Source: Pseudomonadota bacterium
Lineage (GTDB): Bacteria > Pseudomonadota > Alphaproteobacteria > Caulobacterales > Caulobacteraceae
Length of the DNA stretch: 53,020 nt
Reading direction: 5' to 3'
Assembly (NCBI GenBank): GCA_963205025.1
Contig: CAUJHO010000031.1
Location: forward strand, 1-53,020
The notes under the pieces were generated by a model. The model was given only the letters and a program-made list of their open reading frames with translations, was not told the origin of the DNA and did no database searches. Of the stretch, positions 44,387 through 52,285 are shown one piece after another. The position numbers and the translations under genes are program-made. The stretch's first letter is position 1. Every line of letters begins with the position of its first letter.

Positions 44387-45160
44387 CTAGCCGGCGTATC
44401 TGGCCGCGTCTTCCTCGGAAATGTCCTCGTTGGAATAGACCTGCTGGACGTCATCCTCGGCATCCAGCGCGTCGAGCAACTTGAAAAGGGTGCCGACGGC
44501 TTCGCCGCTCAGGGGCACCTCGGACTGGGGCTTCCAGACGATCGCGGTCGACTTCGGGTCGCCCAGCACCTTGGACATGGCCTCGGCCACCTCATTGAGG
44601 TCTTCGAAGGCCGTCCAGATGGTGTGGCCCGGCGCATCCTCATAGATGTCCGGCTTGACCAGGTCGCTTTCGACATCCTGGGCTCCGGCCTCGATGGCGG
44701 CCTCCATGACGGCGTCCTCGGACCCGGCCTCGGCCGGATACCGGATCTGGCCGACCCGGTCCCACATGAAGGTCACAGAACCGGTCTCGCCCAGCTGACC
44801 GCCGTATTTGGTGAAGGCGGCGCGAACGTTCGATGCCGCGCGGTTCCTGTTGTCGGTCAGGACCTCCACGACAAATTGAACGCCGCCAGGGCCCCGGCCC
44901 TCATAGCGGATCTCTTCCATCGTGTCGGCTTCGCCGCCCGAGGCCCGGTTGATGGCCCGCTGGATCACATCCTTGGGCAGGCTCTCGGCCTTGGCGTTAT
45001 TGACCGCCAGGCGCAGGCGCGGGTTCAGCGCCGGATCGGGCAATCCTGATTTGGCCGCCACCGTGATCTCGCGCGACAGCCGGCTGAACAGCTTGGAGCG
45101 CACGGCGTCGGCGCGGCCCTTGCGGTGCATGATGTTCTTGAATTTGGAATGGCCGGCCAT
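44387..45160 (-). CDS. yebC: YebC/PmpR-family protein (TACO1)
   Basis: 257 residues. Family signatures are [20 protein letters not shown] at the start, then [40 protein letters not shown] and [19 protein letters not shown]. The acidic C-terminal domain is intact. YebC proteins bind ribosomes and relieve stalling at proline stretches, and have also been described as transcription regulators. In many alphaproteobacteria yebC lies beside ymdB and fthC; here those are 5 kb away with unrelated genes between. Divergent from the nitrobindin-like gene. Confidence 0.96.
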   Translation of the reverse strand: MAGHSKFKNIMHRKGRADAVRSKLFSRLSREITVAAKSGLPDPALNPRLRLAVNNAKAESLPKDVIQRAINRASGGEADTMEEIRYEGRGPGGVQFVVEVLTDNRNRAASNVRAAFTKYGGQLGETGSVTFMWDRVGQIRYPAEAGSEDAVMEAAIEAGAQDVESDLVKPDIYEDAPGHTIWTAFEDLNEVAEAMSKVLGDPKSTAIVWKPQSEVPLSGEAVGTLFKLLDALDAEDDVQQVYSNEDISEEDAARYAG

Positions 45161-45303
45161 GCGAAGTCCGTTCAGGCGTTGGATCGAAAGCGAGAGGCGG
45201 CGATTTAGCCGATGCGGGCGCGCCTGTCATCCGTAGCCGGACCGGGGAGACAAAGACGGCCTCGCCGCCTAGTTTGGTGCCTGCGCTCTCACCTGGAACC
45301 GAC

Positions 45304-45954
45304 ATGGCCATCCCTGACGACATCTTCACCGAGCCGGACAGCTCTCCCGACACTCTGGCCCATCTCGGACCGCTGGCGCGGCTGGCCGGCGTCTGGGAAG
45401 GCAGGACGGGGGTGGACGTCAATCCCAAGGCCGACGGCCCCGAGCGCCGAACCTTCAACGAACGCTATGTGCTTCAGCCCATCGATCCCCAGACCAACGG
45501 TCCCCAGCTGTTCTACGGCCTGCGCTACCACACCCACATCACCACCGATGAAGAGTTGATCACCTTCCACGATCAGGTCGGCTACTGGCTCTATGAGCCG
45601 GCGACGGGCCTGATCCTGCAGACCCTGGCCATTCCCCGCGGCCAGGTGGCCCTGGCCTCGGGCTACGCCAGGCCGGGTGACAATACCCTGGTCGTCAGCG
45701 CCGAACGGGGTCGCACCGACTACGGCATCTGTTCCAACGGCTTCCTCGAAGACGCCTTCCGCACCGACCGCTATGAGCTGACCGTCACCTTCAACCCCGA
45801 CGGAAGCTGGAGCTATGTCGCGCGCACCAGCCTGGTCGTCCACGGCCAGGATGGGGTCTTCAACCATCAGGATTCCAACACCCTGATCCGCATCGCCGAC
45901 CCCGACCCGACGCCCTGGTCCCGGCGCCTGGATCTCGCCGGTGGAACCGGATGA
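45304..45954 (+). CDS. Nitrobindin-like heme-binding beta-barrel protein
   Basis: 216 residues of the FABP-like/nitrobindin (formerly DUF1794) type. The family motif GxWxGxG appears as AGVWEGRTG near residues 29-37. Alternating beta strands follow (FNERYVLQPI, QLFYGLRYHTHITT, GYWLYEPATGLILQTL, RYELTVTFNPDGSWSYVART). A distal His in VVHGQDGVFNHQD may be the heme ligand. Nitrobindins bind ferric heme and isomerise peroxynitrite. The start at 45304 is selected because upstream codons lack a ribosome site. No NO-related genes are nearby. Confidence 0.72.
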   Translation: MAIPDDIFTEPDSSPDTLAHLGPLARLAGVWEGRTGVDVNPKADGPERRTFNERYVLQPIDPQTNGPQLFYGLRYHTHITTDEELITFHDQVGYWLYEPATGLILQTLAIPRGQVALASGYARPGDNTLVVSAERGRTDYGICSNGFLEDAFRTDRYELTVTFNPDGSWSYVARTSLVVHGQDGVFNHQDSNTLIRIADPDPTPWSRRLDLAGGTG

Positions 45955-45994
45955 GGCCTCATGGATTTTCTGCAGCATCCCACGGAGCCGACGC

Positions 45995-46180
45995 ATGTCC
46001 GACCCTGACGATGACGTTTTCCTGATCGACGAGGACGATCCGGTCGAGATCGTCCACTGGCAGCGGCCCGAGGTGCGCCTGTCGCCGGGCGAGGCCACGG
46101 GCGCGACCCTGGCGGCCTTCGGCCTGGGTGTGCTGACGGCCGTCGGCCTGCTGGCTCTCCTGGGCCGAATTCGCCACTAG
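45995..46180 (+). CDS. Small acidic single-TM protein (61 aa)
   Basis: From ATG 45995 (CGGAG eight bases upstream) the protein has an acidic N-terminus (MSDPDDDVFLIDEDDPVEIV), then a C-terminal membrane helix (ATLAAFGLGVLTAVGLLALL) and a basic tail. It is a tail-anchored type, probably N-in. No family recognised. It lies between the nitrobindin-like gene and ppa. Confidence 0.6.
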   Translation: MSDPDDDVFLIDEDDPVEIVHWQRPEVRLSPGEATGATLAAFGLGVLTAVGLLALLGRIRH

Positions 46181-46239
46181 GCCTTTTTCCCGACGCCGGT
46201 TCGGTCTAGACGGCGCGCCTCGCCTTGCTCGGAGTTCCC

Positions 46240-46773
46240 ATGCGCCTGGACGCCATTCCCGTCGGACCCAACCCGCCCCACGACGTCAATGTCGTGATCG
46301 AGGTCCCGATCGGCGGCGAGCCGATCAAATACGAGATGGACAAGGCCTCCGGAGCCCTGGTCGTGGATCGGTTTCTCTATACGCCGATGCGCTATCCGGG
46401 GAATTATGGCTTCATCCCCGGCACCCTGTCCGGCGACGGCGATCCGGTGGATGTTCTGATCGCCAACACCCGCGCCATCGTTCCGGGCGCGATCATGTCG
46501 GTGAAGCCCATCGGCGTGCTGGTCATGGAAGACAATGCCGGAGAGGACGAGAAGATCATCGCCGTGCCCTCAGCCAAGATTACCGCCCGCTATGCCGGGG
46601 TCGAGGAAATCGCCGACATGCCCGAGATCACGATCCAGCAGATCGAGCACTTCTTCTCCCACTACAAGGATCTGGAACCGGGCAAGTGGGTCAAGATCAA
46701 GCGCTGGGGTGACAAGGCCGACGCGCACCGCATGATCCTGGACGGCATCAAGCGGGCCGCCGCCAAGGGCTGA
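46240..46773 (+). CDS. ppa: Inorganic pyrophosphatase
   Basis: 177 residues of the family I soluble type. It hydrolyses PPi to two phosphates, pulling biosynthetic reactions forward. Active-site regions are [37 protein letters not shown] (the D-x-D-P-x-D metal site), EDEKIIAVP and [22 protein letters not shown] lies upstream of the ATG at 46240; an ATG five codons earlier has no support. Full length. Confidence 0.97.
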   Translation: MRLDAIPVGPNPPHDVNVVIEVPIGGEPIKYEMDKASGALVVDRFLYTPMRYPGNYGFIPGTLSGDGDPVDVLIANTRAIVPGAIMSVKPIGVLVMEDNAGEDEKIIAVPSAKITARYAGVEEIADMPEITIQQIEHFFSHYKDLEPGKWVKIKRWGDKADAHRMILDGIKRAAAKG

Positions 46774-46839
46774 GGCCTGACGAGGATCGTCAGTTGACCT
46801 CACACCACCTCTGGCCCGAGAGTCGCGGGCGGAGGGGCC

Positions 46840-48981
46840 ATGCAACTGAACCGTCGACGATTCCTGCTGGGTGCCGCCGTCGCCGCGACCTGCGTGGCAG
46901 CCGGACGGCCGGTTCTGGCGCGCCACATCGCTGCGGGCCCCGTTGCCCGGACCGAACCGGTCACCGAGACCTTCTTCGGCCAGAGTATCACCGACCCCTA
47001 TCGCTGGATGGAGACGGCCACCGATCCCGACTGGCAGCCCTGGTTGCGAGCCAATGAGGCCCATGCCGGTTCGGTGCTGGAGGCCCTGCCCGGCTATGGC
47101 GACATGCGGGCGCGCCTGCGCGAACTTAGCGCCGGCTTTACACGCTCCTCCCTGCCCTACGATTTCGGCTCCAGGCTGATCTACCTGAGCCAGCCGCCCC
47201 GCTCGGGATGGCCGGTGGTCATGGAACAGCAGGCCCGGCAGACGCGCGTCCTGTACGATCCGGGCTCGGTCAACGGCATGGCCGGCCAGGTGTCGGTCGA
47301 GTTCTGGGTCGCCTCCCCGGACGGTCGCCATATGATCCTCGGCCTCGGGGAGGGGGGAACTGAAGAGGCCGTCATCTACGTCCTCGACCTTCAGACCGGC
47401 GCGCTGCTGGCCGACCGAATTCCCCGCTGTCTGGCCCCCTCGCCCCATTGGCTCGAGGACGGCTCGGGCTTCTTCTACACCCAGCTCGGAACCGGCATAC
47501 GCGGAACACTCGACTATCGCGCCGACATACGCTGCCGGTTCCACCGACTGGGTGACGACCCGCTCGAGGATCGCATCATCCTGGCGCGCGGCCTGGACGA
47601 GGCCGTCCAGATCGATGTCCATGATACGGTCGCCGTCCAGGTCTATGCGGGCAGCCGCCGAGCCCTGGCTGTGACCAGCACCCTGGTAACCAAGGGGGTC
47701 TGGTTTGCCGATCTGGATGACGTCCTGGCCGGGACTCCGCGCTGGCAGCCTATTTTCGACCCTCGCCAAGGGGCCCCGGACTTCTATCTGGACGGAGACA
47801 GCCTGTGGGTCTGGGGGGCTATCGACGACACCGAGAGCGTCGTTTCCCGCCTCGACCTGACGTCTCCGGTTCCCTTTCGCGAAGAAGTCCTGGCGACTCT
47901 GAGCGGCGGCCTGATCAGCCAGTCCACCTTCGCCGACGACGGCCTGTATCTGACGGTCGACGGCGGGTCGACGTCCCAGCTTTTTCATGTCCCCCGAGAG
48001 GGGGACGGGCGCGAAATTGAGCTGCCCATGGGGGCCGCCATCAATGATGTGGCCTATGGCTACCAGCGCCGGTCGGTCTTCGTGCATCTGTCGACCTGGC
48101 TCGAACCCGCCTCGGCCTGGCAGTTCAAGGCGACCTCCGGCTTCCGCCGACTGACGCTGAGCCAGGACCCCAACATCGACACCGCCGGCTATCGTGTCAT
48201 CAACGACGTCGCCATCGCCCGCGACGGTGCCGAGGTCCCGGTGACCATCATCACCCCGCGCGACCTGATGCTGGACGGCCGCGCGCCCTGTCTGGTCCGG
48301 GCCTATGGGGCCTATGGACAGTCGATCAAGGCAGACTTCGATCCCATGGGCCTGGCCTTGCTGGAACGCGGCGGCATTGTGGTCGTCGCCCATGTCCGAG
48401 GCGGCGGCGAGAAGGGTCGCTCATGGTGGCGGGCCGGGCTGGGAACCACCAAGCCAAACACCTGGCGCGACCTGATCGATGTGTGCGAGCACCTGATCCA
48501 AGAGGGTTGGACCACCTCTGCGCGGCTGGCCATCCTCGGCGGGTCGGCCGGTGGCATTGCCGTGGGCCGGGCCCTGACCGAGCGGCCCGATCTGTTTGGC
48601 CTGGTGTGCGCCCGGGCGGGGGTTCTCAACCCCCTGCGCTTCGAATCCGAGCCCAACGGCCTGGCCAATGTTCCCGAGTTCGGCAGCCTGACAAGCGAAG
48701 AGGGCTTTGCCGGGCTGGTGGCCATGGACACCCTGCATCACATCACCGACGGCGTGCGCTATCCGACCGTGCTGCTGTCGCATGGCGACAACGACACCCG
48801 CGTCGCCACCTGGCACACCGCCAAGGTCGCGGCCCGCCTGCGCGCCGCGGGTGCGCCCGACAGCGGACCGGTGCTCTTCCGCGTCGCCTTCGACAGCGGC
48901 CATCTGGTGGAATCCGTCGACGACGAGATCGCCAACAGCGTGGATCTCTATGCCCTGCTGCTGAACCTGGCTCGGTCATGA
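46840..48981 (+). CDS. Tat-exported prolyl oligopeptidase family serine peptidase (S9)
   Basis: 713 residues. A Tat signal (NRRRFLLGAAVAATCVAAG) shows export in folded form. The N-terminal part has FFGQSITDPYRWMETATD, typical of prolyl oligopeptidases, followed by a seven-bladed propeller (about 90-420) and a C-terminal alpha/beta hydrolase domain. The triad is probably Ser569 (GGSAGG), Asp652 (HGDNDTRV) and His688 (SGHLVES). The region RAYGAYGQSIKADFDPMGLA and AHVRGGGEKGRSWW are conserved. These enzymes cleave short peptides after proline; an exported form would serve peptide scavenging. Confidence 0.92.
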   Translation: MQLNRRRFLLGAAVAATCVAAGRPVLARHIAAGPVARTEPVTETFFGQSITDPYRWMETATDPDWQPWLRANEAHAGSVLEALPGYGDMRARLRELSAGFTRSSLPYDFGSRLIYLSQPPRSGWPVVMEQQARQTRVLYDPGSVNGMAGQVSVEFWVASPDGRHMILGLGEGGTEEAVIYVLDLQTGALLADRIPRCLAPSPHWLEDGSGFFYTQLGTGIRGTLDYRADIRCRFHRLGDDPLEDRIILARGLDEAVQIDVHDTVAVQVYAGSRRALAVTSTLVTKGVWFADLDDVLAGTPRWQPIFDPRQGAPDFYLDGDSLWVWGAIDDTESVVSRLDLTSPVPFREEVLATLSGGLISQSTFADDGLYLTVDGGSTSQLFHVPREGDGREIELPMGAAINDVAYGYQRRSVFVHLSTWLEPASAWQFKATSGFRRLTLSQDPNIDTAGYRVINDVAIARDGAEVPVTIITPRDLMLDGRAPCLVRAYGAYGQSIKADFDPMGLALLERGGIVVVAHVRGGGEKGRSWWRAGLGTTKPNTWRDLIDVCEHLIQEGWTTSARLAILGGSAGGIAVGRALTERPDLFGLVCARAGVLNPLRFESEPNGLANVPEFGSLTSEEGFAGLVAMDTLHHITDGVRYPTVLLSHGDNDTRVATWHTAKVAARLRAAGAPDSGPVLFRVAFDSGHLVESVDDEIANSVDLYALLLNLARS

Positions 48982-49093
48982 TTGGTTAAGGTGGGATCGG
49001 TTCGCGATTCCGCCAATCCCGTGAACACGGCTCCAATGAATACCAACGGGTGCGAGTTGACCGGCACACCGCCCACTGATGTCACTGCCGGAT

Positions 49094-49429
49094 TCAGTCC
49101 GGTGCCGCAGGGGTGGCGGAAGTCGCCCGGTCGTCTTCAAGGACCTGTCGAAGCGCGGCGCGATCTCCGCCGAACAGCCGCGCCACCAGATCGTCGATCT
49201 CGGCCTCGACATAGGTTCGACGGTCCAGAATGGGGCGGTAACGCTGGCGGCCTTCAGCTTTTTCGGAGCGCACGGCCCCCTTCTGCATCAGCCGGTGCAA
49301 GAGGGTCTTGATGGTGGCATCGCCCCAATCGGACCTGGCCCGCACCTCGGCAATGAGGTCGGCGAAGCTCAACGGGCCGTGTCGCCAGAGGGCACCTAGA
49401 ACGACGCTTTCGGCCTCGGTGATACGCAT
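49094..49429 (-). CDS. BlaI/MecI/CopY-family repressor
   Basis: 111 residues. The winged helix reads MRITEAESVVLGALWRHGPL, then SFADLIAEVRARSDWGDATI and KTLLHRLMQKGAVRSEKAEG, ending with the dimerisation helices YVEAEIDDLVARLFGGDRAA. This is the BlaI/MecI fold, including the W-x-T-I-K-T-type recognition segment. The C-terminus has a Ser/Thr/Ala-rich tail. It is the second gene after the ExbB-like membrane protein, eight bases downstream. No blaR1, M56 peptidase or beta-lactamase lies within the window. It very likely binds the twin palindromes at 49900-49939. Confidence 0.93.
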   Translation of the reverse strand: MRITEAESVVLGALWRHGPLSFADLIAEVRARSDWGDATIKTLLHRLMQKGAVRSEKAEGRQRYRPILDRRTYVEAEIDDLVARLFGGDRAALRQVLEDDRATSATPAAPD

Positions 49430-49437
49430 CGGACGGC

Positions 49438-49887
49438 CTATTCCCTCAGGACCGTGCGATCGATCCGGGCCTCGATCACCCAGTGACAGACGACCCCGAC
49501 GACGCCGGCCAGCAAGCCCAGAAGAAACAACAGGGCGGCCTCCGCGTAGCCCGGTGCCAGGACGGCCATCGGCACCTCCATGCCCGCATTGGCGACGCCG
49601 ATGAACATCATGAGAAGGGTATAGACGGCTCCCAGCAGGCCCAGCAGGGGCCCGCCCAGCCTGAGCGCCAAGACGAAGGCCGAGCCTCCCGCCAGCCGGG
49701 AGCCGCGCGCCAGCTTGGCGACCGTCACGACCACAGCCGAAACGATGGCGATGATCAGGACCACCATCAGCACCTGCATCAACAAGGTCGCGTCGGAAAA
49801 TACACTCGTGGGGCTGAGCCGGGGGCCGGCGACGGCAACACCGGGCATCAACAACAGTGCGACCAGGTTGAAGGAAAAGCGGCGCAT
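49438..49887 (-). CDS. MotA/TolQ/ExbB-like membrane protein paired with BlaI repressor
   Basis: 149 residues. A signal-like N-terminus (MRRFSFNLVALLLMPGVAVA) precedes three membrane helices (about 34-58, 78-100, 112-138). The segment LGGPLLGLLGAVYTLLMMF followed by YAEAALLFLLGLLAGVVGVV resembles the TolQ/ExbB core (PxLGLLGTVxGM..., EAL..T..GL), though no ExbD/TolR partner is nearby. GAGAGG lies five bases upstream of the ATG. It is the first gene of a two-gene operon with the BlaI-type repressor. Similarity to ExbB is by pattern only; function unknown. Confidence 0.7.
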   Translation of the reverse strand: MRRFSFNLVALLLMPGVAVAGPRLSPTSVFSDATLLMQVLMVVLIIAIVSAVVVTVAKLARGSRLAGGSAFVLALRLGGPLLGLLGAVYTLLMMFIGVANAGMEVPMAVLAPGYAEAALLFLLGLLAGVVGVVCHWVIEARIDRTVLRE

Positions 49888-49899
49888 GACGTCCTCTCA

Positions 49900-49949
49900 A
49901 GATTACGTTTGTAATCTCGCGAGATTACGTCTGTAATCTTATCTGTCAA
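49900..49949 (-). promoter_or_regulatory. Promoter with twin 18-bp BlaI-type operators
   Basis: Two near-identical palindromes lie in tandem: AGATTAC-GTTT-GTAATCT (49900-49917) and AGATTAC-GTCT-GTAATCT (49922-49939), separated by CGCG. Both have perfect 7-bp arms; centres are 22 bp apart, two helical turns. On the minus strand a consensus -35 TTGACA (49944-49949) and -10 TAATCT (49922-49927, 16-bp spacer) overlap the distal operator. A dimer pair would occlude the promoter. The form fits BlaI/MecI operators (TAC...GTA core). This is the best-defined promoter in the window. Confidence 0.85.
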
Positions 49950-49984
49950 TCCCTGAGGGTCCGCCGCGCGGAATCGGGGTCGGC

Positions 49985-50809
49985 TTACGCGAGATTCGGC
50001 ACGCTTCGGCTCAGGCGTCCGCCCACCCGGATCGGCTCGACGCGCGTGGCCAGGCCCGTGCGATCGTCGGTTTCGACAAAGACGCCGCAGACGGTCGCCG
50101 GACCCGAAGCCGGCGCATAACGACCGCCTGAGATCCGGGTCGTGAACCGCCTGAGCGGCTCTTCCTTGTCGTTGCCGATGACGGAATCATAGTCGCAGCA
50201 GCCGCCGGCGTCGGTCTGATAGGCGGTGCCGCCCGGCAAGACTTGGGCATCGGCGGTCGGCACATGGGTGTGGGTGCCCACCACCAGGCTGGCGCGGCCA
50301 TCACAGAAATGACCCATGGCCATTTTCTCACTGGTGGCCTCGGCATGGATGTCGACGATGACGGCATCGGCCACCACGCCCAGCGGCGCGGCGTTCAGCT
50401 CGCGCTCCGCCGCCGAGAAGGGATCATCCATCGGGTCCATATGCACGCGCCCCAGGATCGACACGACCAGCACCCGGCGACCGTCGTCCAGGGTGAAGAC
50501 ATCCGCCCCGCGGCCCGGCGCGTCCATCAAATGCGGGTAGTTGGCCGGTCGCAGGAGGCGCGGCTCGCGCACGATATAGGTCAGGGCCTCACGCTGGTCC
50601 CACGAATGATTGCCCAGCGTCAGACAGTCCGCGCCCGCGTCGAACAGCTGACGCGCCGAGTTTTCGGTGATGCCAAAGCCGCCGGCGGCGTTCTCGGCAT
50701 TGACCACCACGAAGTCGAGCCTGAGGTCGCGCCTGAGCCCCGGCAGGTGATCCGAAATCCCGTCGCGCCCGGACTTGCCGACCACATCTCCGAAAAAGGC
50801 GAGCCTCAC
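49985..50809 (-). CDS. ymdB: YmdB-family metallophosphoesterase (TIGR00282)
   Basis: 274 residues. The calcineurin-like fold is intact: VRLAFFGDVVGKSGRDG (metal Asp), NAENAAGGFGITENSARQLF (Asn/Glu ligands), LTLGNHSWDQREAL (GNH), DIHAEATSEKMAMGHFCDGR and VVGTHTHVPTADA (HTH). It is a 2',3'-cyclic nucleotide phosphodiesterase family, which in Bacillus controls biofilm and sporulation decisions. Start GTG at 50809 overlaps the vapC stop by four bases (GTGA), with GAGGG upstream; a TTG at 50827 is possible but lies inside vapC. Confidence 0.93.
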   Translation of the reverse strand: MRLAFFGDVVGKSGRDGISDHLPGLRRDLRLDFVVVNAENAAGGFGITENSARQLFDAGADCLTLGNHSWDQREALTYIVREPRLLRPANYPHLMDAPGRGADVFTLDDGRRVLVVSILGRVHMDPMDDPFSAAERELNAAPLGVVADAVIVDIHAEATSEKMAMGHFCDGRASLVVGTHTHVPTADAQVLPGGTAYQTDAGGCCDYDSVIGNDKEEPLRRFTTRISGGRYAPASGPATVCGVFVETDDRTGLATRVEPIRVGGRLSRSVPNLA

Positions 50810-51216
50810 GATACGCCCTCGTCCCAATCTTCACATCGCAGGCCCGGCACGCGTCCAAACTCTCCCAGATTTCCCGTGATCAGCATGCAGCCTCGGCTTC
50901 GGGCATGGGCACCGATCAGCGAATCCATCGCCCCAATCGGTGTTCCCTTGCGTCGGAGAAAGGCGCGGATGTCCGCAGCATGTGCCGCAGCCTCACGATC
51001 AAAATCAAGGACGAGCAACCGGCTCAGCAGGTCATCGACCTTTTCGGCATGATGATCGGGCCGCGCCGACAACTCGCTGCCGAGTTGGAGCTCGGAGACG
51101 GCCACCGTCGAGATACAGAGCCGACCGGCCTTGGCCTTGAAATGGGCTTCCAGAGCGGGTGACCGCGTCCTCAGGACGCGAATGCACACGCTGGTATCCA
51201 GCATGATGTCCGCCAT
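50806..51216 (-). CDS. vapC: VapC-type PIN-domain toxin ribonuclease
   Basis: 136 residues. PIN acidic residues: the first Asp in MLDTSVCIRVL, the Glu in AVSELQLG, the Asp in GAMDSLIGAHA and the terminal ITGNLGEFGRVPGLRCEDW (TxNxxEF form). VapC toxins cut tRNA-fMet or rRNA when freed from VapB. The gene overlaps vapB by one base and ymdB by four, an overlap chain that couples the toxin to housekeeping genes. All key acidic residues appear intact, so the toxin may be active. Confidence 0.93.
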   Translation of the reverse strand: MADIMLDTSVCIRVLRTRSPALEAHFKAKAGRLCISTVAVSELQLGSELSARPDHHAEKVDDLLSRLLVLDFDREAAAHAADIRAFLRRKGTPIGAMDSLIGAHARSRGCMLITGNLGEFGRVPGLRCEDWDEGVS

Positions 51217-51464
51217 CAGTCGAACTGCGCTGCCGGGGAATCGTCGATGGGATCCTCAGGCTCACGGATGTCGATGCCAGGCTCAGCGAAGAAATCGTCC
51301 CACAACGACTCCAGCGGCACCAGCAGCAGGCTCTTGCCCTTGCGCAGCACCCACACCTCCTTGACGTCATCTGGAAATGCAGCGGCTTTCGGCAGGCGGA
51401 CCGCTTGTGACCGGTTCGACTTGAAGACTGATGCCTTGAGGCGTTGCGGGAGGGGCGCGGTCAT
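51216..51464 (-). CDS. vapB: VapB-type antitoxin (AbrB/MazE fold)
   Basis: 82 residues from ATG 51464 (GGAG about ten bases upstream; a GTG six codons earlier is less likely). The swapped-hairpin AbrB DNA-binding domain is KASVFKSNRSQAVRLPKAAA, then DVKEVWVLRKGKSLLLVPL. The toxin-neutralising C-terminus is LWDDFFAEPGIDIREPEDP. It represses its own operon with VapC and neutralises VapC. The operator dyad lies just upstream at 51482-51503. Confidence 0.92.
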   Translation of the reverse strand: MTAPLPQRLKASVFKSNRSQAVRLPKAAAFPDDVKEVWVLRKGKSLLLVPLESLWDDFFAEPGIDIREPEDPIDDSPAAQFD

Positions 51465-51481
51465 GCAGCCAATCTCCGCCA

Positions 51482-51503
51482 CCCATTGGGATATGTCAAT
51501 GGG
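51482..51503. promoter_or_regulatory. Inverted repeat, candidate VapBC operator
   Basis: CCCATTG-8-CAATGGG: perfect 7-bp arms, 18-39 bases upstream of the vapB ATG. A minus-strand TTGACA runs through the centre of the dyad (51494-51499). It overlaps the last codons of the upstream cyclo-ligase gene, so the toxin-antitoxin pair has its own promoter inside that gene's 3' end. Confidence 0.6.
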
Positions 51504-52053
51504 ATATACCTTCGAGGCCCCAATACCCCGCCTCGGTCAGAACGCCATGCAGCGGCCTGTCATGGGCCTGCATCGGCACCTGATCGACCTGTTGGCCGGC
51601 ATAGGCAACGCCAATGCGAAGGGCCTCGGGAAAGGCGGCGAAGGTCCGGTCATAGTAGCCGCCGCCCTGACCCAGGCGACCGCCCTGGGCATCAAAGGCG
51701 AGAAGCGGCGTCAGGATCAGATCGGGGATGACCGTCCCGGCCGAGGCCTCTGGGACCGGGATGCCGGCCAGATCCGGCACGAGCAGGTCACCGGGCTGCC
51801 AGAAGCGAAAACTCAAAGGGACGTCCAGAACCGTCACCACCGGCAGGCAAAGGCTGCGGCCCAGCTGCGTCAAACGCCGGGCCAGTGGCCCAACGTCCAG
51901 CTCAGCCCCGATGGGTCGATAGAGCGCCACGACCGTCGCAGCCGGCAGGACCTCGGCAAAGCCGGCCAGACGCTCGGCGGCGTCCGGGGTCGCCTGCGCC
52001 AGCCGCTTCCTCAGCGCCCGCATCGCGGCGCGCATCTGGTCCTTGGAGGTCAT
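51496..52053 (-). CDS. 5-formyltetrahydrofolate cyclo-ligase
   Basis: 185 residues from ATG 52053. It converts 5-formyl-THF and ATP to methenyl-THF. Family motifs are LYRPIGAELDVGPLARRL, VPVPEASAGTVIPDLILTPL and AFDAQGGRLGQGGGYYDRTF (the ATP/substrate loop), then IGVAYAGQQVDQVPMQAHDR. The N-terminus is basic (MTSKDQMRAAMRALRKRL). It is called fthC or ygfA. It lies directly downstream of a 6S RNA-like segment, the ssrS-ygfA arrangement known in many proteobacteria. vapBC follows on the same strand. Confidence 0.94.
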   Translation of the reverse strand: MTSKDQMRAAMRALRKRLAQATPDAAERLAGFAEVLPAATVVALYRPIGAELDVGPLARRLTQLGRSLCLPVVTVLDVPLSFRFWQPGDLLVPDLAGIPVPEASAGTVIPDLILTPLLAFDAQGGRLGQGGGYYDRTFAAFPEALRIGVAYAGQQVDQVPMQAHDRPLHGVLTEAGYWGLEGISH

Positions 52054-52071
52054 GGGCTGAGTGTAGGGCAA

Positions 52072-52248
52072 GGGTGGCGGAGCCGCGAGGACCGGTCGGA
52101 CGATTCAACCCCCTCGACCTGGATAACCAGGTGGGCACCGTGTGCCTGGGCCCTCGAGCCCTGGCAGGGACAGCTCCCTTCGAGACGATAAAGGTCGCTG
52201 GAGTTTGTGTGCCCTCTCGGGAACCGCAGCCACCGCCGGGAGGCAAGA
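52072..52248 (-). ncRNA. ssrS: 6S RNA-like regulatory RNA locus
   Basis: No protein gene occupies this segment. Read on the minus strand it forms a long imperfect hairpin. A terminal stem (GGCGG at 52237-52233 with CCGCC at 52080-52076, extended by CTGCGG with TCGCGG) leads to an open A/C-rich middle (CACACAAACTCC) and then apical stems including GGCAC/GTGCC and ACCTGG/CCAGGT. A closed stem, large bubble and apical arm are the 6S RNA plan, and position directly upstream of 5-formyl-THF cyclo-ligase is the known ssrS-ygfA linkage. 6S RNA binds sigma-70 RNA polymerase as a promoter mimic. Ends are approximate. Confidence 0.68.
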
Positions 52249-52285
52249 TAAGGCCCCCGCCTCGAAAATTCCATGGGGATGCACT

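Noticed and set aside
46570..48393. Long minus-strand open frame across ppa and the prolyl oligopeptidase gene
   Set aside because: Antisense shadow; both plus-strand genes have intact catalytic motifs and the minus frame shows no domain.
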